Shown here: positions 1 through 8,148 of the stretch, piece by piece
Position numbering within the stretch: the stretch's first letter is position 1
Layout of the letters: every line of letters starts with the position of its first letter
From: Gracilaria domingensis
Taxonomy: Eukaryota > Rhodophyta > Florideophyceae > Gracilariales > Gracilariaceae
Reading direction: 5' to 3'
Assembly (NCBI GenBank): GCA_022539475.1
Contig: VCMS01000071.1
Coordinates: 186,001 to 250,000 of the forward strand
DNA length: 64,000 bases
Notes under the pieces: generated by a model
What the model saw: only the letters and a program-made list of their open reading frames with translations
What the model was told of the DNA's origin: nothing
The model's database searches: none
Position numbers and translations under genes: made by a program

Positions 1-598
1 TGGCTTTGAAGTGGTCATCATTATATTTGGGCTTAAATTAAAGTTCTACTATTTGCGTCACAGGGCTAAGCGCACTAGGTCAGCTGATATGTTTATTTTT
101 CCCTTCTCGCCCAGCCCCGCACTGTGCCTTTTCGCTCAACATGTTTTTTTCTCGTTTTTTCTGTTTCTTTCTTTGTTTGTCCTGGTACTTACTTTCAACC
201 TTCTGTTTATAAGAATAAACAGCAATGCACAATGCAATATTATTCTGACATTACAGCATTCTGTACTTATTCCCCAGCTCTCTGGCCGCGACTTCGGTTA
301 CTTAAAACGCCATTTTGGTGATGGCGTCGGCGGTTACAGCCAAAGGGGCAAAAACGATAAAAATAAAGTTTGCTCTCGTAGAGTACCAGTCCAATCGGAC
401 GAAGAAGCACTAGCAAAATATAAGCTTACGTAGATAGAGAGCGGCAGAAGCCAAACAACAAAAGCACGAACACAAGAACAGAGGAGGGATACCAAACGAT
501 AGACAAAAAGATAAAGAAGAACGAACTAGGATAATATATGTAATGAGATATGAATAGAAATGTGTCACAACTGCACAATGAAAAGAGAGACCTGTGCT
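1..598. other. Non-coding flank, no gene seen
   Basis: The open frames here (for example a 140-residue frame over 11-433) are Phe/Leu-rich with no domain-like pattern, and I find no convincing gene. The zinc-finger gene on the minus strand ends at 599, so the right part is probably its 3' untranslated region. Confidence 0.5.
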
Positions 599-1099
599 CT
601 AAAAGATAGTATTGTTCTTCTTTCTAAGTGTCGCACGATGACGGCGGCTCCTGTAGTGGACGCACAGATCGTGGGCTTCAGAGAACCGGATGTCGCAAGC
701 CTTGCAGTGAATGTCCAGCTCGATATAGTTTGCACGGCGCAAAGCTCTGCGATGGCGACGGCCGGCTTGATGGACTTCAAGCTGACGCTGGCTCTGGACC
801 TTGATGTCACATACACGACAGCGTTTGAAGATTTGCTTACACGGCGGAGGGTTACGACGGCGCTTCTCCTTCTGAGAGGCTACTCGAAAGGTATGGCACT
901 CGCGTGTCCCGTCAAGAGGCTGCACAGCCGACCTTTTTATCTGCGGAACGGTATCGGGGACTTCTTCTAGACGCTCGTCCGGGTCAACCACGGACGAATA
1001 CTCGCTGGATGAAACGAAAGACTTTGGCACTTGATGTGAAACAAACAAGAAGTTAGTAGTCACACAAAATGCCAAAAGAGCAGCTGAGAACAACTTACT
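599..1099 (-). CDS. Small two-finger C2H2 (U1/JAZ-type) zinc-finger protein with a split start codon
   Basis: The predicted 143-residue protein ends with two C2H2 fingers: CRVC followed by H-x5-H, and CKAC followed by H-x5-H. The long Cys-to-His linker and the basic residues after each finger are typical of U1-like/JAZ fingers that bind double-stranded RNA or RNP proteins. The reading frame has no ATG if read straight through. A 69-bp intron fits at 1030-1098: donor GTAAGT, a perfect TACTAAC branch sequence, and acceptor CATCAAG. Removing it joins the A at 1099 to TG at 1029-1028 and creates ATG, giving a protein that begins MPKSFVSSSE. A minus-strand TATA-like box lies at 1715-1722, which implies a long pyrimidine-rich 5' leader. 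The fingers and intron are seen directly; RNA binding is inferred from the finger type. Confidence 0.65.
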   Translation of the reverse strand, partial: SKLFSAALLAFCVTTNFLFVSHQVPKSFVSSSEYSSVVDPDERLEEVPDTVPQIKRSAVQPLDGTRECHTFRVASQKEKRRRNPPPCKQIFKRCRVCDIKVQSQRQLEVHQAGRRHRRALRRANYIELDIHCKACDIRFSEAHDLCVHYRSRRHRATLRKKNNTIF

Positions 1100-1714
1100 C
1101 TTGAACGATTTCCTCAAGGCCGTAGGTTAATAGGAACCTTACGCCGTATCACACAGTGTGTCTAGGAACAACAGCTGCAAAGCAACACTATGTGAGGAAC
1201 GGAATCGCAACGCGGAAGAACCAGTGAAACCAGAGTCCAAGGCCGAGACTAGAGGCAAGGGAACAGATGCAGGCAGGGAAGGCCCACGCAACGACGAAGG
1301 AACGGAGAGTAGCAACAACAAAGACAACCGTGGCTGGTACGAACGGGGAACAACGATAAAGAGAACAACGAAAGCAAAGGATACAACCACGGAGAAGACG
1401 GAGGGACGGGGAACCAAGAAGAACGGACTTCGGGAGAGAGAGGCACGCCCGTACAAGGCTGACCCAACCGTAGGGTAGTGCGAACGCTTTGCCGACCCAC
1501 ACGAGACGAGCCCAGACGAGGGGCTGTGTGAGCAGCAGGGAACGTTGGGGGCGGTGACACCAAGCCGCCAAAGGGGGAGAGTAAGAGAGGTTGAAGGTGG
1601 GGAGAGAAGGTTGAGACGACAAAGGAGAGAAGAGATGAGAAGTGGGGGTGGGGGGGAGCTCGTCGAAGGGGAAGTAGTCTGGCCGGAGTTGAGTCGGAAG
1701 CGACTGCTCCGGCC
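1100..1714 (-). other. Long pyrimidine-rich 5' leader of the zinc-finger gene
   Basis: Read on the minus strand, this stretch is very C/T-rich with CCCCC runs and no conserved frame. It lies between a TATA-like box and the spliced start codon, so it is most simply a transcribed leader. The long frames on both strands here are low-complexity shadows. Confidence 0.4.
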
Positions 1715-1722
1715 CTTTTATG
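1715..1722 (-). promoter_or_regulatory. TATA-like box for the zinc-finger gene
   Basis: The minus strand reads CATAAAAG, immediately upstream of the pyrimidine-rich leader and next to a near-perfect inverted repeat. The assignment rests on position and sequence only. Confidence 0.4.
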
Positions 1723-1724
1723 CA

Positions 1725-1767
1725 CAACCGCACCGTCGATTCTAGGCGAGAATCGACGGTACGGTTG
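1725..1767. repeat. 19-bp near-perfect inverted repeat in the promoter
   Basis: The left arm (1725-1743, ending ACCGTCGATTCT) and right arm (1749-1767, starting AGAATCGACGGT) are inverted copies of 19 bp with one mismatch and a 5-base spacer. It sits just upstream of the minus-strand TATA-like box, so it could be a dimeric-factor binding site or a small cruciform. Confidence 0.7.
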
Positions 1768-1918
1768 GCTTGGCCAATGGCTGCGTTTTATCTACCGTAC
1801 TAGCCTATAAGAGGCGTAGATGGTAGATACTTTTAGCGCGTATACAGCCAAAGGGGCGCCTACGCCACGCAGCCCTAATCGTGGAATGCACGTGTACCTG
1901 TGAAAAGTTGTCATACCG

Positions 1919-2000
1919 CCATGCTGGCAAATGACACTGCCATGACCTGCCATCATGGCAATTACACTTGCCATGACCTGCCGTCTTGGCAAATTCCGAT
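1919..2000 (+). repeat. 31-bp tandem repeat (about 2.6 copies) upstream of a TATA box
   Basis: Units begin at 1919, 1950 and 1981. Each carries TGGCAA, and the full units also carry TGCCATGACCTG, so each unit contains an inverted TGGCA/TGCCA pair. The array ends about 35 bp before a TATA box, the usual place for upstream activating sites. Confidence 0.65.
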
Positions 2001-2033
2001 GCACACTAACCTATGATCTAGACTATAAGAACG

Positions 2034-2039
2034 AGACTT
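2034..2039 (+). promoter_or_regulatory. TATA box of the 130-residue orphan gene
   Basis: TATAAG lies about 70 bp upstream of the ATG at 2105 and directly downstream of the 31-bp repeats. Confidence 0.5.
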
Positions 2040-2104
2040 ACCAGGTCTCGTGCGTCTTATGCTCCTATCTCTATCACTTGTCAACCTATCAACTACATTT
2101 CGTC

Positions 2105-2497
2105 ATGAAGGATCACGTCGCCAGTCCGGTCCCATCGCCAGCCAACGAGTCTTTACCTGAGCTCGATCCCGTCGTGGACGTGGAGGCGATTCCGGCGCCG
2201 GCCCCCGCCCCTACCGTCCAGGATGCCGTGCACACCCTGCCCCAGGAAGTCGTGGGGTTTGGGTTCTCGGAGGCGCTTCTCGGAGAATTGGAGCAGTTTC
2301 TCCGAAAGGTTTCTACGGGTAATTTCGATGTTTATATGCACCGGCGCCGCCTTATGGACCTTATCAGCCAGGCGCCGACGCTGTATACGCGCGAAGTAAT
2401 TCGCGGTATAATATTCGTGTGCGAGGGGCGCCGCAATGATGCGTCGCACATCATTGCGCCGCTCCTCACCGTTTTACTGGCGCGCTTACAGAAGTAG
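2105..2497 (+). CDS. Orphan small protein, Pro/Ala/Val-rich N-terminus and helical C-terminus
   Basis: This is a 130-residue protein I do not recognise. Residues 1-45 are acidic and Pro-rich (PVPSPANES, AIPAPAPAP). Residues 50-130 look like amphipathic helices with many Leu/Ile/Arg (for example GELEQFLRKV and PLLTVLLARLQK). There is no signal peptide or membrane segment. The gene call is supported by a complete set of signals: repeats plus TATA upstream, an ATG start, a stop at 2495-2497 and AATAAA 33 bp later. GC content is higher than in the flanks. The start at 2105 is preferred because the upstream in-frame extension overlaps the repeats and TATA. Function is unknown. Confidence 0.55.
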   Translation: MKDHVASPVPSPANESLPELDPVVDVEAIPAPAPAPTVQDAVHTLPQEVVGFGFSEALLGELEQFLRKVSTGNFDVYMHRRRLMDLISQAPTLYTREVIRGIIFVCEGRRNDASHIIAPLLTVLLARLQK

Positions 2498-2529
2498 TGC
2501 ACGGTGCGCGTGTTCAGCCTACTTTTTAG

Positions 2530-2535
2530 AATAAA
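2530..2535 (+). terminator. Poly(A) signal AATAAA
   Basis: A canonical AATAAA lies 33 bp after the stop of the 130-residue orphan gene. Confidence 0.5.
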
Positions 2536-4171
2536 GAAATGAGCGGCGCAGCGCATGCACCGCTCACTCTTCTTTTCTCTCTCACACTTACCTTCTTTTA
2601 AATTTTGTTGGTTTTCTCGCACTTCCCCGACATCAAGTATTACAGTGTAAAATCCTTGTCACATATGTATTAACACAAACGCAGTGCTTTAATAGATTTT
2701 CTAGGCACCGCAGAAGTAGATTTATTTGAGCAATTCATTCAGCGATCAGTCGTCTCACGGAGATGCTCTACCTCCTTTCGAGAAGCCAATGATTGCAGAC
2801 TACCGCTGTCAATCGGTTGAGTCACGAGCAATCAGAGAATGTTTTCCGCCTGATCGCTGTTTCAAAACCCTCCCACCCGTCCCGGGAACAGTACATCTCT
2901 TCTAAGGTGCCCTGAGCTTCTTGAATTCTGCTTAATTCGCATGGTGATCAGACATGGCCGTCTGCACTACCCCGTTCTCGCCAAGCACTAAAGATCTCAC
3001 GCTTTAAGCGTGAACTAGGCGGACAATAATAACATATTACAGTATGCCTCTTTTCCCGCAACTCCCCGCAAATAGTTTGATATGATCAGATTTAAGGTAA
3101 CTGTTTTGAAGATCTATTGAGCGTTCCACATGTCGTTTTCGACCAAATTCCCTTTGTGATTGGCTCACGTTAGTCAAATGAAGCCTAGCCTATAGATTTT
3201 GCCGCTCCTAACGATACATGGTACGTCTTGTACCGCGGCTGCATGTCGACTTCTGTCATCAAAGTTCTGTGGTTCCAAGAGAAACTACGCTGGTCATCAT
3301 AGTCGGCTACGGGTACATTTGGTTCCTGTATCTGTATCTTTTAGCACACCTCACAATCACGAGTTCCCTCGTGATAACTTTTCTCCCGTTACCAGTCAAC
3401 ATCGTTTTCCGCGGGGACCATCTACCCCTGCATCCTGCATCCTCGAATATGTTCAACAGTATCTAAATGAAAATTCAATGGCTGCTCTCAATCGTGGACA
3501 TAAATTTTTTTAGAAGCATTGTGTTTATCCATACATCGCTTCTGTTGACCATCAGAAAGCAGTGTCACAAGAAAGAAGGACTCGCGATGCTTACCCTAAA
3601 AATTTGTTATGTTTGGGATTCCAGTCCCCAAACGTTCTCCAAAAGTTCACCAGACGTTCACCAAAAGGACTGAAAACATACCACTAGCAACAACAGGACA
3701 TGGCTTGTTACATATCATATACATTGGTTGTCTCGTGGGATGAACAAACAGTTTGTCTCGTTGACCAAACCCTCAAGGACAAAATGATCCGGGTAGACCG
3801 TTATTGAAAGAGTCTTATCTCGTGATTTATGCCAATATACACTAGTTGCATGTTCATTCCTAGTACATATCTGGTTCTCCTTTCCCATGAAAACCATTCT
3901 CGTTGTGATTGTGGAACAAAAATGCCTGTAGGTTGTATAATGGTTTAAGCGAATCAGAGAACTTCAACTGTCACTTGATATATAGCATTCGAAGATAAAA
4001 TTTGGGAAAACTAGAACCCTCTCCTCTACTCGAGAATGTTGCACAAAGAAGTCAGCAATTAGAATAGATTCCGTTTCGCTGCATCTCTTTGCCCAAGAGA
4101 AGACAAGCCGACTCTGCTGTTAGCATCCCTTACCTTCGGGCCACAATCGCCCAAAACTAAACTATTTTTCA
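2536..4171. other. AT-richer intergenic stretch, no supported gene
   Basis: Only short frames occur (up to 104 residues) and none has recognisable motifs. There is a 17-bp palindrome at 2997-3013 (TCACGCTT T AAGCGTGA). This may be decayed repeat DNA, but I cannot assign a family. Confidence 0.4.
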
Positions 4172-4379
4172 CCATTTCATGAGATAGCACAGAAAGAGAG
4201 TGGATACCACAAAAGATTTTTCTCGCAGGTGGGGTTCGAAATGACTTTCACTCCATGAGACCTTTCTCTACATTGCTTTGTCTCTGTCTATATAAAAGTC
4301 TGATGGTGCAAGTCATTTCGACTCCCACCTGTGAGACAAATCTTTTGTCGTATCTACTCTCTTTCTCTGATATGAGATG
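4172..4379. repeat. Long imperfect inverted repeat (MITE-like or hairpin)
   Basis: The left arm (about 4172-4247) and right arm (about 4309-4379) are inverted copies of 70-75 bp, roughly 85% identical by eye. Shared blocks include AGAAAGAGAGT, CAAAAGATTT and TCGAAATGACTT. The roughly 60-bp centre contains TATATAAAA. No coding capacity is seen. It could be a small foldback element or the source of a double-stranded RNA. Confidence 0.65.
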
Positions 4380-4670
4380 TTTATATGCTATACCACTCCC
4401 TACATATGTCGAAGGATTTTAGAGGTATAGATCCAAATCGCCGGTGTCACTCTATGTCCATCTGGAGCGAATCAGATCTAGTCCTGATATGCTTGGGAAG
4501 CATATAGATCAGTTTTTCAGACGACGGTAACACGTATTGGATTTCTATAGGAGAGCAGTACTACCTCCTGTTTTCTTTTTATTTGTATGAAGAGTTCTTT
4601 GAAGCAGTGTATTCAAGCATTGAAAGACGGTAGAGGGAATATTCTGTGCGTACGGAGAATGATAGAATGA
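4380..4670. other. Upstream region of the lectin gene
   Basis: This is non-coding sequence between the inverted repeat and the TATA box of the jacalin gene. I see no further motif that I would defend. Confidence 0.35.
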
Positions 4671-4677
4671 TATAAAA
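4671..4677 (+). promoter_or_regulatory. TATA box of the jacalin lectin gene
   Basis: TATAAAA lies 104 bp upstream of the ATG at 4781 and is the clearest core-promoter motif in this stretch. Confidence 0.5.
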
Positions 4678-4780
4678 GGGTGATCGTTACTTCATGCGTT
4701 GCGAAAGTTTAGAATGTCTTCCGTTAACAAAGTGAATTTGAGATTGTGAGTTCTTTCAAGTTCCAATTTGTCTCTGAAAC

Positions 4781-5461
4781 ATGGTGCAGCGGTCTTCTGA
4801 ATATGATGGCATCGATGGTACTGCTTTTGACGATTCTGAAGCTCTTCTTGGTTGGGGACGAATTCGGGAAATCAAAATTTACTACGACACATACGTACGA
4901 GGCATTGGAGTAGTTATCGAAAATGGACGGTATCGTTTTCATGGGAGTGTTCATGGAACCTACGAGAACATAAGAATGGCAAATAGTGCCCGTATCACCA
5001 AAATAGAAGGGCGAAAGGGGGTTGTAATCGATCAACTCACGATTTATTGGATGGGAAATTGGAGCGACGAAGAATACAAACTTGGGCCATACGCAGGAAA
5101 TGGAGGCATCCGGTTCATGAAAGATCTTTCTCCTAATAACGATACCGATGGTATGATTTATTTGTATGGGCGAGACCGAGGGGATTATCTCAGTGCTATT
5201 GGATTTGGATACGGTACTGTTCCGGCTCCAATGGAAAATTATCTTGAGCGATCACAAGAAAAGGGGGGAATTATGGGAAACGCGTTTGATGATCTCGAGG
5301 CAGCACAAGGTGTGCTCCGGAAGATAACGAACCTCAGTGTAACAAGAGCCCGTGAAAATGTACTTCGAAATATTGAAATAACATATGATGGATATGGCAT
5401 GGTTAGTGTGAAGAGCGAAAGAGAAACAAAAGAAAAAAAAGAAAAACATGCATTTACTTGA
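4781..5461 (+). CDS. Jacalin-like mannose-binding lectin, one full and one partial domain
   Basis: The 226-residue protein begins with a jacalin-like domain (about residues 7-150). It shows the family layout FDDSEALL, GRIREIKIYY, YVRGIGVVIENG and FHGS. A second copy begins near residue 162 (GGIMGNAFDDLEA...) but stops after about 60 residues in a Lys/Glu-rich tail coded by an A-rich tract. Jacalin domains bind mannose or galactose glycans as a beta-prism. No signal peptide is seen, so the product is probably cytosolic or secreted non-classically. A TATA box lies 104 bp upstream. The second domain lacks its later strands, so either the gene has lost its 3' end or a further exon exists downstream. 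A fossil of an aerolysin-type pore-former, a family often fused to jacalin domains, lies 1.2 kb away on the same strand. Confidence 0.75.
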   Translation: MVQRSSEYDGIDGTAFDDSEALLGWGRIREIKIYYDTYVRGIGVVIENGRYRFHGSVHGTYENIRMANSARITKIEGRKGVVIDQLTIYWMGNWSDEEYKLGPYAGNGGIRFMKDLSPNNDTDGMIYLYGRDRGDYLSAIGFGYGTVPAPMENYLERSQEKGGIMGNAFDDLEAAQGVLRKITNLSVTRARENVLRNIEITYDGYGMVSVKSERETKEKKEKHAFT

Positions 5462-5488
5462 AGCTAATCCACGGGGAGGGAGGAGCGG

Positions 5489-5902
5489 TTACGAGTCTAG
5501 CAAGCGGGCCTCGATGTCCATCAGAAAGCGGCGCATGGTCCGAAGGGTTCTAGAGAGGACCCCATACGTGATTCCTGAGGGACGATGGCGGCTCATCGTC
5601 TCCTCCACGCATCTGTACGCATCCTGCCACCCAGCCAAATAGGCTCGCGATAGGTGGAAGGTGGATACAGAGCTTGAAGCAGCCGGGTTGGTGAGCGAAA
5701 CAAACGGAGGCTCCAACTGAGAACCAGAAGGCACAGCTGGAGGCGGCGCGACGGGAGGTGGTGGAGCGGGAGGCTGCGCGATAGGAGAAGCATGGAGCTC
5801 GCCGACGAACTCGATCGATTCGGGCTCGTCAAGGTCATCTGATTCGACGGCAGGAGCGACAAAGGCAGGAGCGGCAACGAAGGCAGGACTAGGAGGAGGC
5901 AT
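5489..5902 (-). CDS. Orphan small protein, Pro/Ala-rich N-terminus and helical C-terminus
   Basis: This is a 137-residue protein I do not recognise. The N-terminal half is Pro/Ala-rich with an acidic patch (ESDDLDEPESIEFVGE) and a run of AQPPAPPPPVAPPP. The C-terminal 60 residues look helical and basic (TFHLSRAYLAGWQDAYRCVEE, LMDIEARLLDS). The ATG at 5902 is chosen because the in-frame extension upstream has no Pro-rich character and would run into the promoter. The stop lies 27 bp from the stop of the convergent jacalin gene. Upstream, at 6053-6107, are two arrays matching heat-shock elements. Its plan resembles the orphan gene at 2105-2497, but I see no sequence identity between them. Function is unknown. 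Confidence 0.5.
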   Translation of the reverse strand: MPPPSPAFVAAPAFVAPAVESDDLDEPESIEFVGELHASPIAQPPAPPPPVAPPPAVPSGSQLEPPFVSLTNPAASSSVSTFHLSRAYLAGWQDAYRCVEETMSRHRPSGITYGVLSRTLRTMRRFLMDIEARLLDS

Positions 5903-6052
5903 GGTTGTAGCAAAAACAGAAGGGCCGAGGCGAAGTAAGAAAGCAGAATATGTTATGCAAAATCTGCAGTACTGCTTGGAGTGACAAACTGTCACGCGCG
6001 CCACAAAAGGTCGCGCGTGGGAAAAGCGCATATGCTCCTTATTACAGAAAAA

Positions 6053-6107
6053 TTTCTGGAACCTTCTGGAGTGACCTAGATAACTCTAGAAAATTCTAGA
6101 GAATTCT
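6053..6107. promoter_or_regulatory. Two heat-shock-element-like arrays
   Basis: 6053-6072 reads TTTCT-GGAAC-CTTCT-GGAGT and 6088-6107 reads AGAAA-ATTCT-AGAGA-ATTCT. Each is four contiguous alternating pentamers of the nGAAn/nTTCn type, the binding pattern of trimeric heat-shock factor. They lie about 150-205 bp upstream of the minus-strand orphan gene. HSF binding is inferred. Confidence 0.55.
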
Positions 6108-6706
6108 GAGAAGTGCCAGAAGGCACTGGAAATTACTATTTACATCTTATCAGTGATGTTAGATTTCTACATTTAGGAAGCACCGGCCTTTCTAGATGTT
6201 TCTGGATGACTTCTTTAGAAGTCTTTAGACTAATCTAGAAGTTCTAGAAGCTCCCTAAAAAACTGTTAGAAATGGTTGAATGGCTGGGAGCTTCAGAAAA
6301 GGAACTAGTAAGGCAATATTAAGGCGACAAAATGTCTAGAATTAATCTTGCGATAGAGTAGAACTTAAAAATACGAAAAAGTGGTTTCTGCGATTTGCTG
6401 CCCTCAAAGAAAAGCTAAAATCGAGAGTGGTAATCGTCTTTATAAGCAGGGTGGCATTCACGTCGACCTTTTTTTGGTGCTCTCCAACTAGCCATTTTCT
6501 ACTACATCCACACATAAACAGCAACACCTGCTAGTCAACCTTCTCTTTAATCTCTCGTTTCTTCTATTGTTTTAGTGTGTTGGGCTTTTTTCCACCACTG
6601 TCTATTTGGTAACTTGGTGATTCTGACTTTTTTTTCTCTCTTATCAAATTTTTTTGCCTACGTCTGAAAATATCCTCCTACGTTTCTCTTAAGTCTTTTC
6701 AAGTTT
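6108..6706. other. Intergenic region rich in TTCTAGAA-type motifs
   Basis: Around 6185-6260 there are further scattered TTCTAGA, CTAGAAG and TTTAGAAG motifs that partly match heat-shock pentamers with imperfect spacing. The remainder is AT-rich with no supported gene. Confidence 0.35.
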
Positions 6707-7840
6707 TTGTCTGGACTTTGGCACAAGCTTTTGATCTGTCTATCGAAGTCCTCGTCTAAAGATGGCATGGGCTTCAGCCGTTTGGTTTCGAATCTGTGTT
6801 TGAAGTTTGAAGCAGGTTTTAGACGATTTATTGAAAGTCCTCGTCTGCAGTTAGCGTGGACGTTTGCCGTTTTTATTTGTTGTTTATTTTATTGTGCGCA
6901 TTTGCACATTGCCATTAATTTGGCTGGTACCCCTTGGCACTTTTATTGGGTTTGTCACCACCCGTGTCATTCTGTTACAAAAATGACGTCCACAGTTAGG
7001 CACAGAAATGTTGGTTATACTGATGAAGAAACCGGACAGTTCCGCATCAATGAGGACGAATGGCTGGTTAAAGTAACTGGACTAGCCGAGGAATTGGTTA
7101 ACGAGCTTAGATTCTACATGAGGAGTGGAAGAGTATTACCTGCTTATGGAGCAGCTAGAGGCGTTTCGGTCACGCTGCACAAAGAAGGAGATGTAATTCA
7201 CTCGTTCTTTGGACCATCTGGGGGTCTGGTCGCCAGCATTGGAGTGGTTTATGACATTGCCAAACTAACTAGCATCGAAATTACTGAGATTAATTAAGAC
7301 GAGCCGAATGTTACTGTTAGGAACAGCACTCTTGCAGGCTCATTGAGTGTTCTCCTCACCAACAAGAGTTCTGTTGAACAAAAGGTCACGGGCAGTGTTC
7401 AAATTCAGGTTACAGAAACGAAAACGACTATAATTGAGGAATCGCATGGAGTAGACGTTGGAATTGCTTTCACTGCATCGGGTGGTCTTAAGTTCAAGAT
7501 TATTGAGGCCAGTTTGAGCACTACATACTCTGTGGGATATTCGCACAATTACAAGACAACCAACTCGAAGGCTGAGTCGTTCACAACAACACGATCGTTC
7601 AGTTTTGAGTCGGTGGTACCGCCTAAATCCACGTTGCGTGGCTCATACGTGGCAAGAACTGGCATATACAGCGTCCCGTGGACAGCTACAGCCAAAATCA
7701 CGTACGAAAATTAGCCCAACCCGGTGACTAAGCAAGTTCATGGAGTTCTGTTAGAAGTAGCTGTGGGAGATATTGTAGCCGATTTATACGAATCTGTTGC
7801 ATTCCAGGACGGAGACTATGAGTATCCACCAAAGTCATAA
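6707..7840 (+). pseudogene. Fossil of an aerolysin-type pore-forming toxin-like gene
   Basis: This region holds recognisable remains of a gene of the aerolysin/natterin-like beta-pore-former family. The N-terminal part includes a hydrophobic segment and residues reminiscent of a jacalin-type beta-prism strand. The later part has the long Ser/Thr-rich alternating beta pattern of the aerolysin membrane-insertion module. It looks broken, with about two breaks. The rest remains readable, which suggests a fairly recent loss. Family members elsewhere often combine a lectin domain with this module, and an apparently expressed jacalin lectin gene lies upstream on the same strand. Confidence 0.6.
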
Positions 7841-8146
7841 CTCATCTTGCTTGATGATCAGTAGAAGTAGAGTAGAGTGATAGTCCAGCCGTTTAAGGCG
7901 ATGAATTGACGGTCCCCGCTCCTCTATGCCGTCGTGTGCTCGCTTGAAGTTTTTGGCGGGGTTTTTCTTCAGGCAACGAGATCAAAATGTAAACAGCCAT
8001 TCATACCCGGTGGAAACAGGAGATATAGTTTTGATATAGATTTGATATAACGTTAGCTTTTTGGATATAATTTTTATATAATTTTGACATACGTTTCATA
8101 TAAACTGCGTTTATCGTGACACGCAGTATGGAGTGCACTCGCAGTG
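7841..8146. other. AT-rich non-coding stretch
   Basis: The sequence between the fossil and the transposon is AT-rich from about 8030 to 8105, with repeated GATATA/TATATAA motifs. No gene is seen. A GAGTGCACTC motif at about 8131-8140, just outside the transposon end, resembles the motifs inside it. Confidence 0.4.
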
Positions 8147-8148
8147 TA

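Noticed and set aside
1188-1733. Overlapping Pro/Leu/Ser-rich frames near 1.2-1.7 kb
   Set aside because: They are better explained as the pyrimidine-rich leader of the zinc-finger gene.
4230-4250. GGTTCGAAATGA, resembling a tRNA T-loop
   Set aside because: No acceptor, D-arm or anticodon stem can be formed around it; the motif is part of the long inverted repeat arm.
2105-5902. Idea that the two orphan proteins are capsid-like parts of a retroelement
   Set aside because: No polymerase, protease or terminal repeats are seen near either, and each has its own promoter-like signals.
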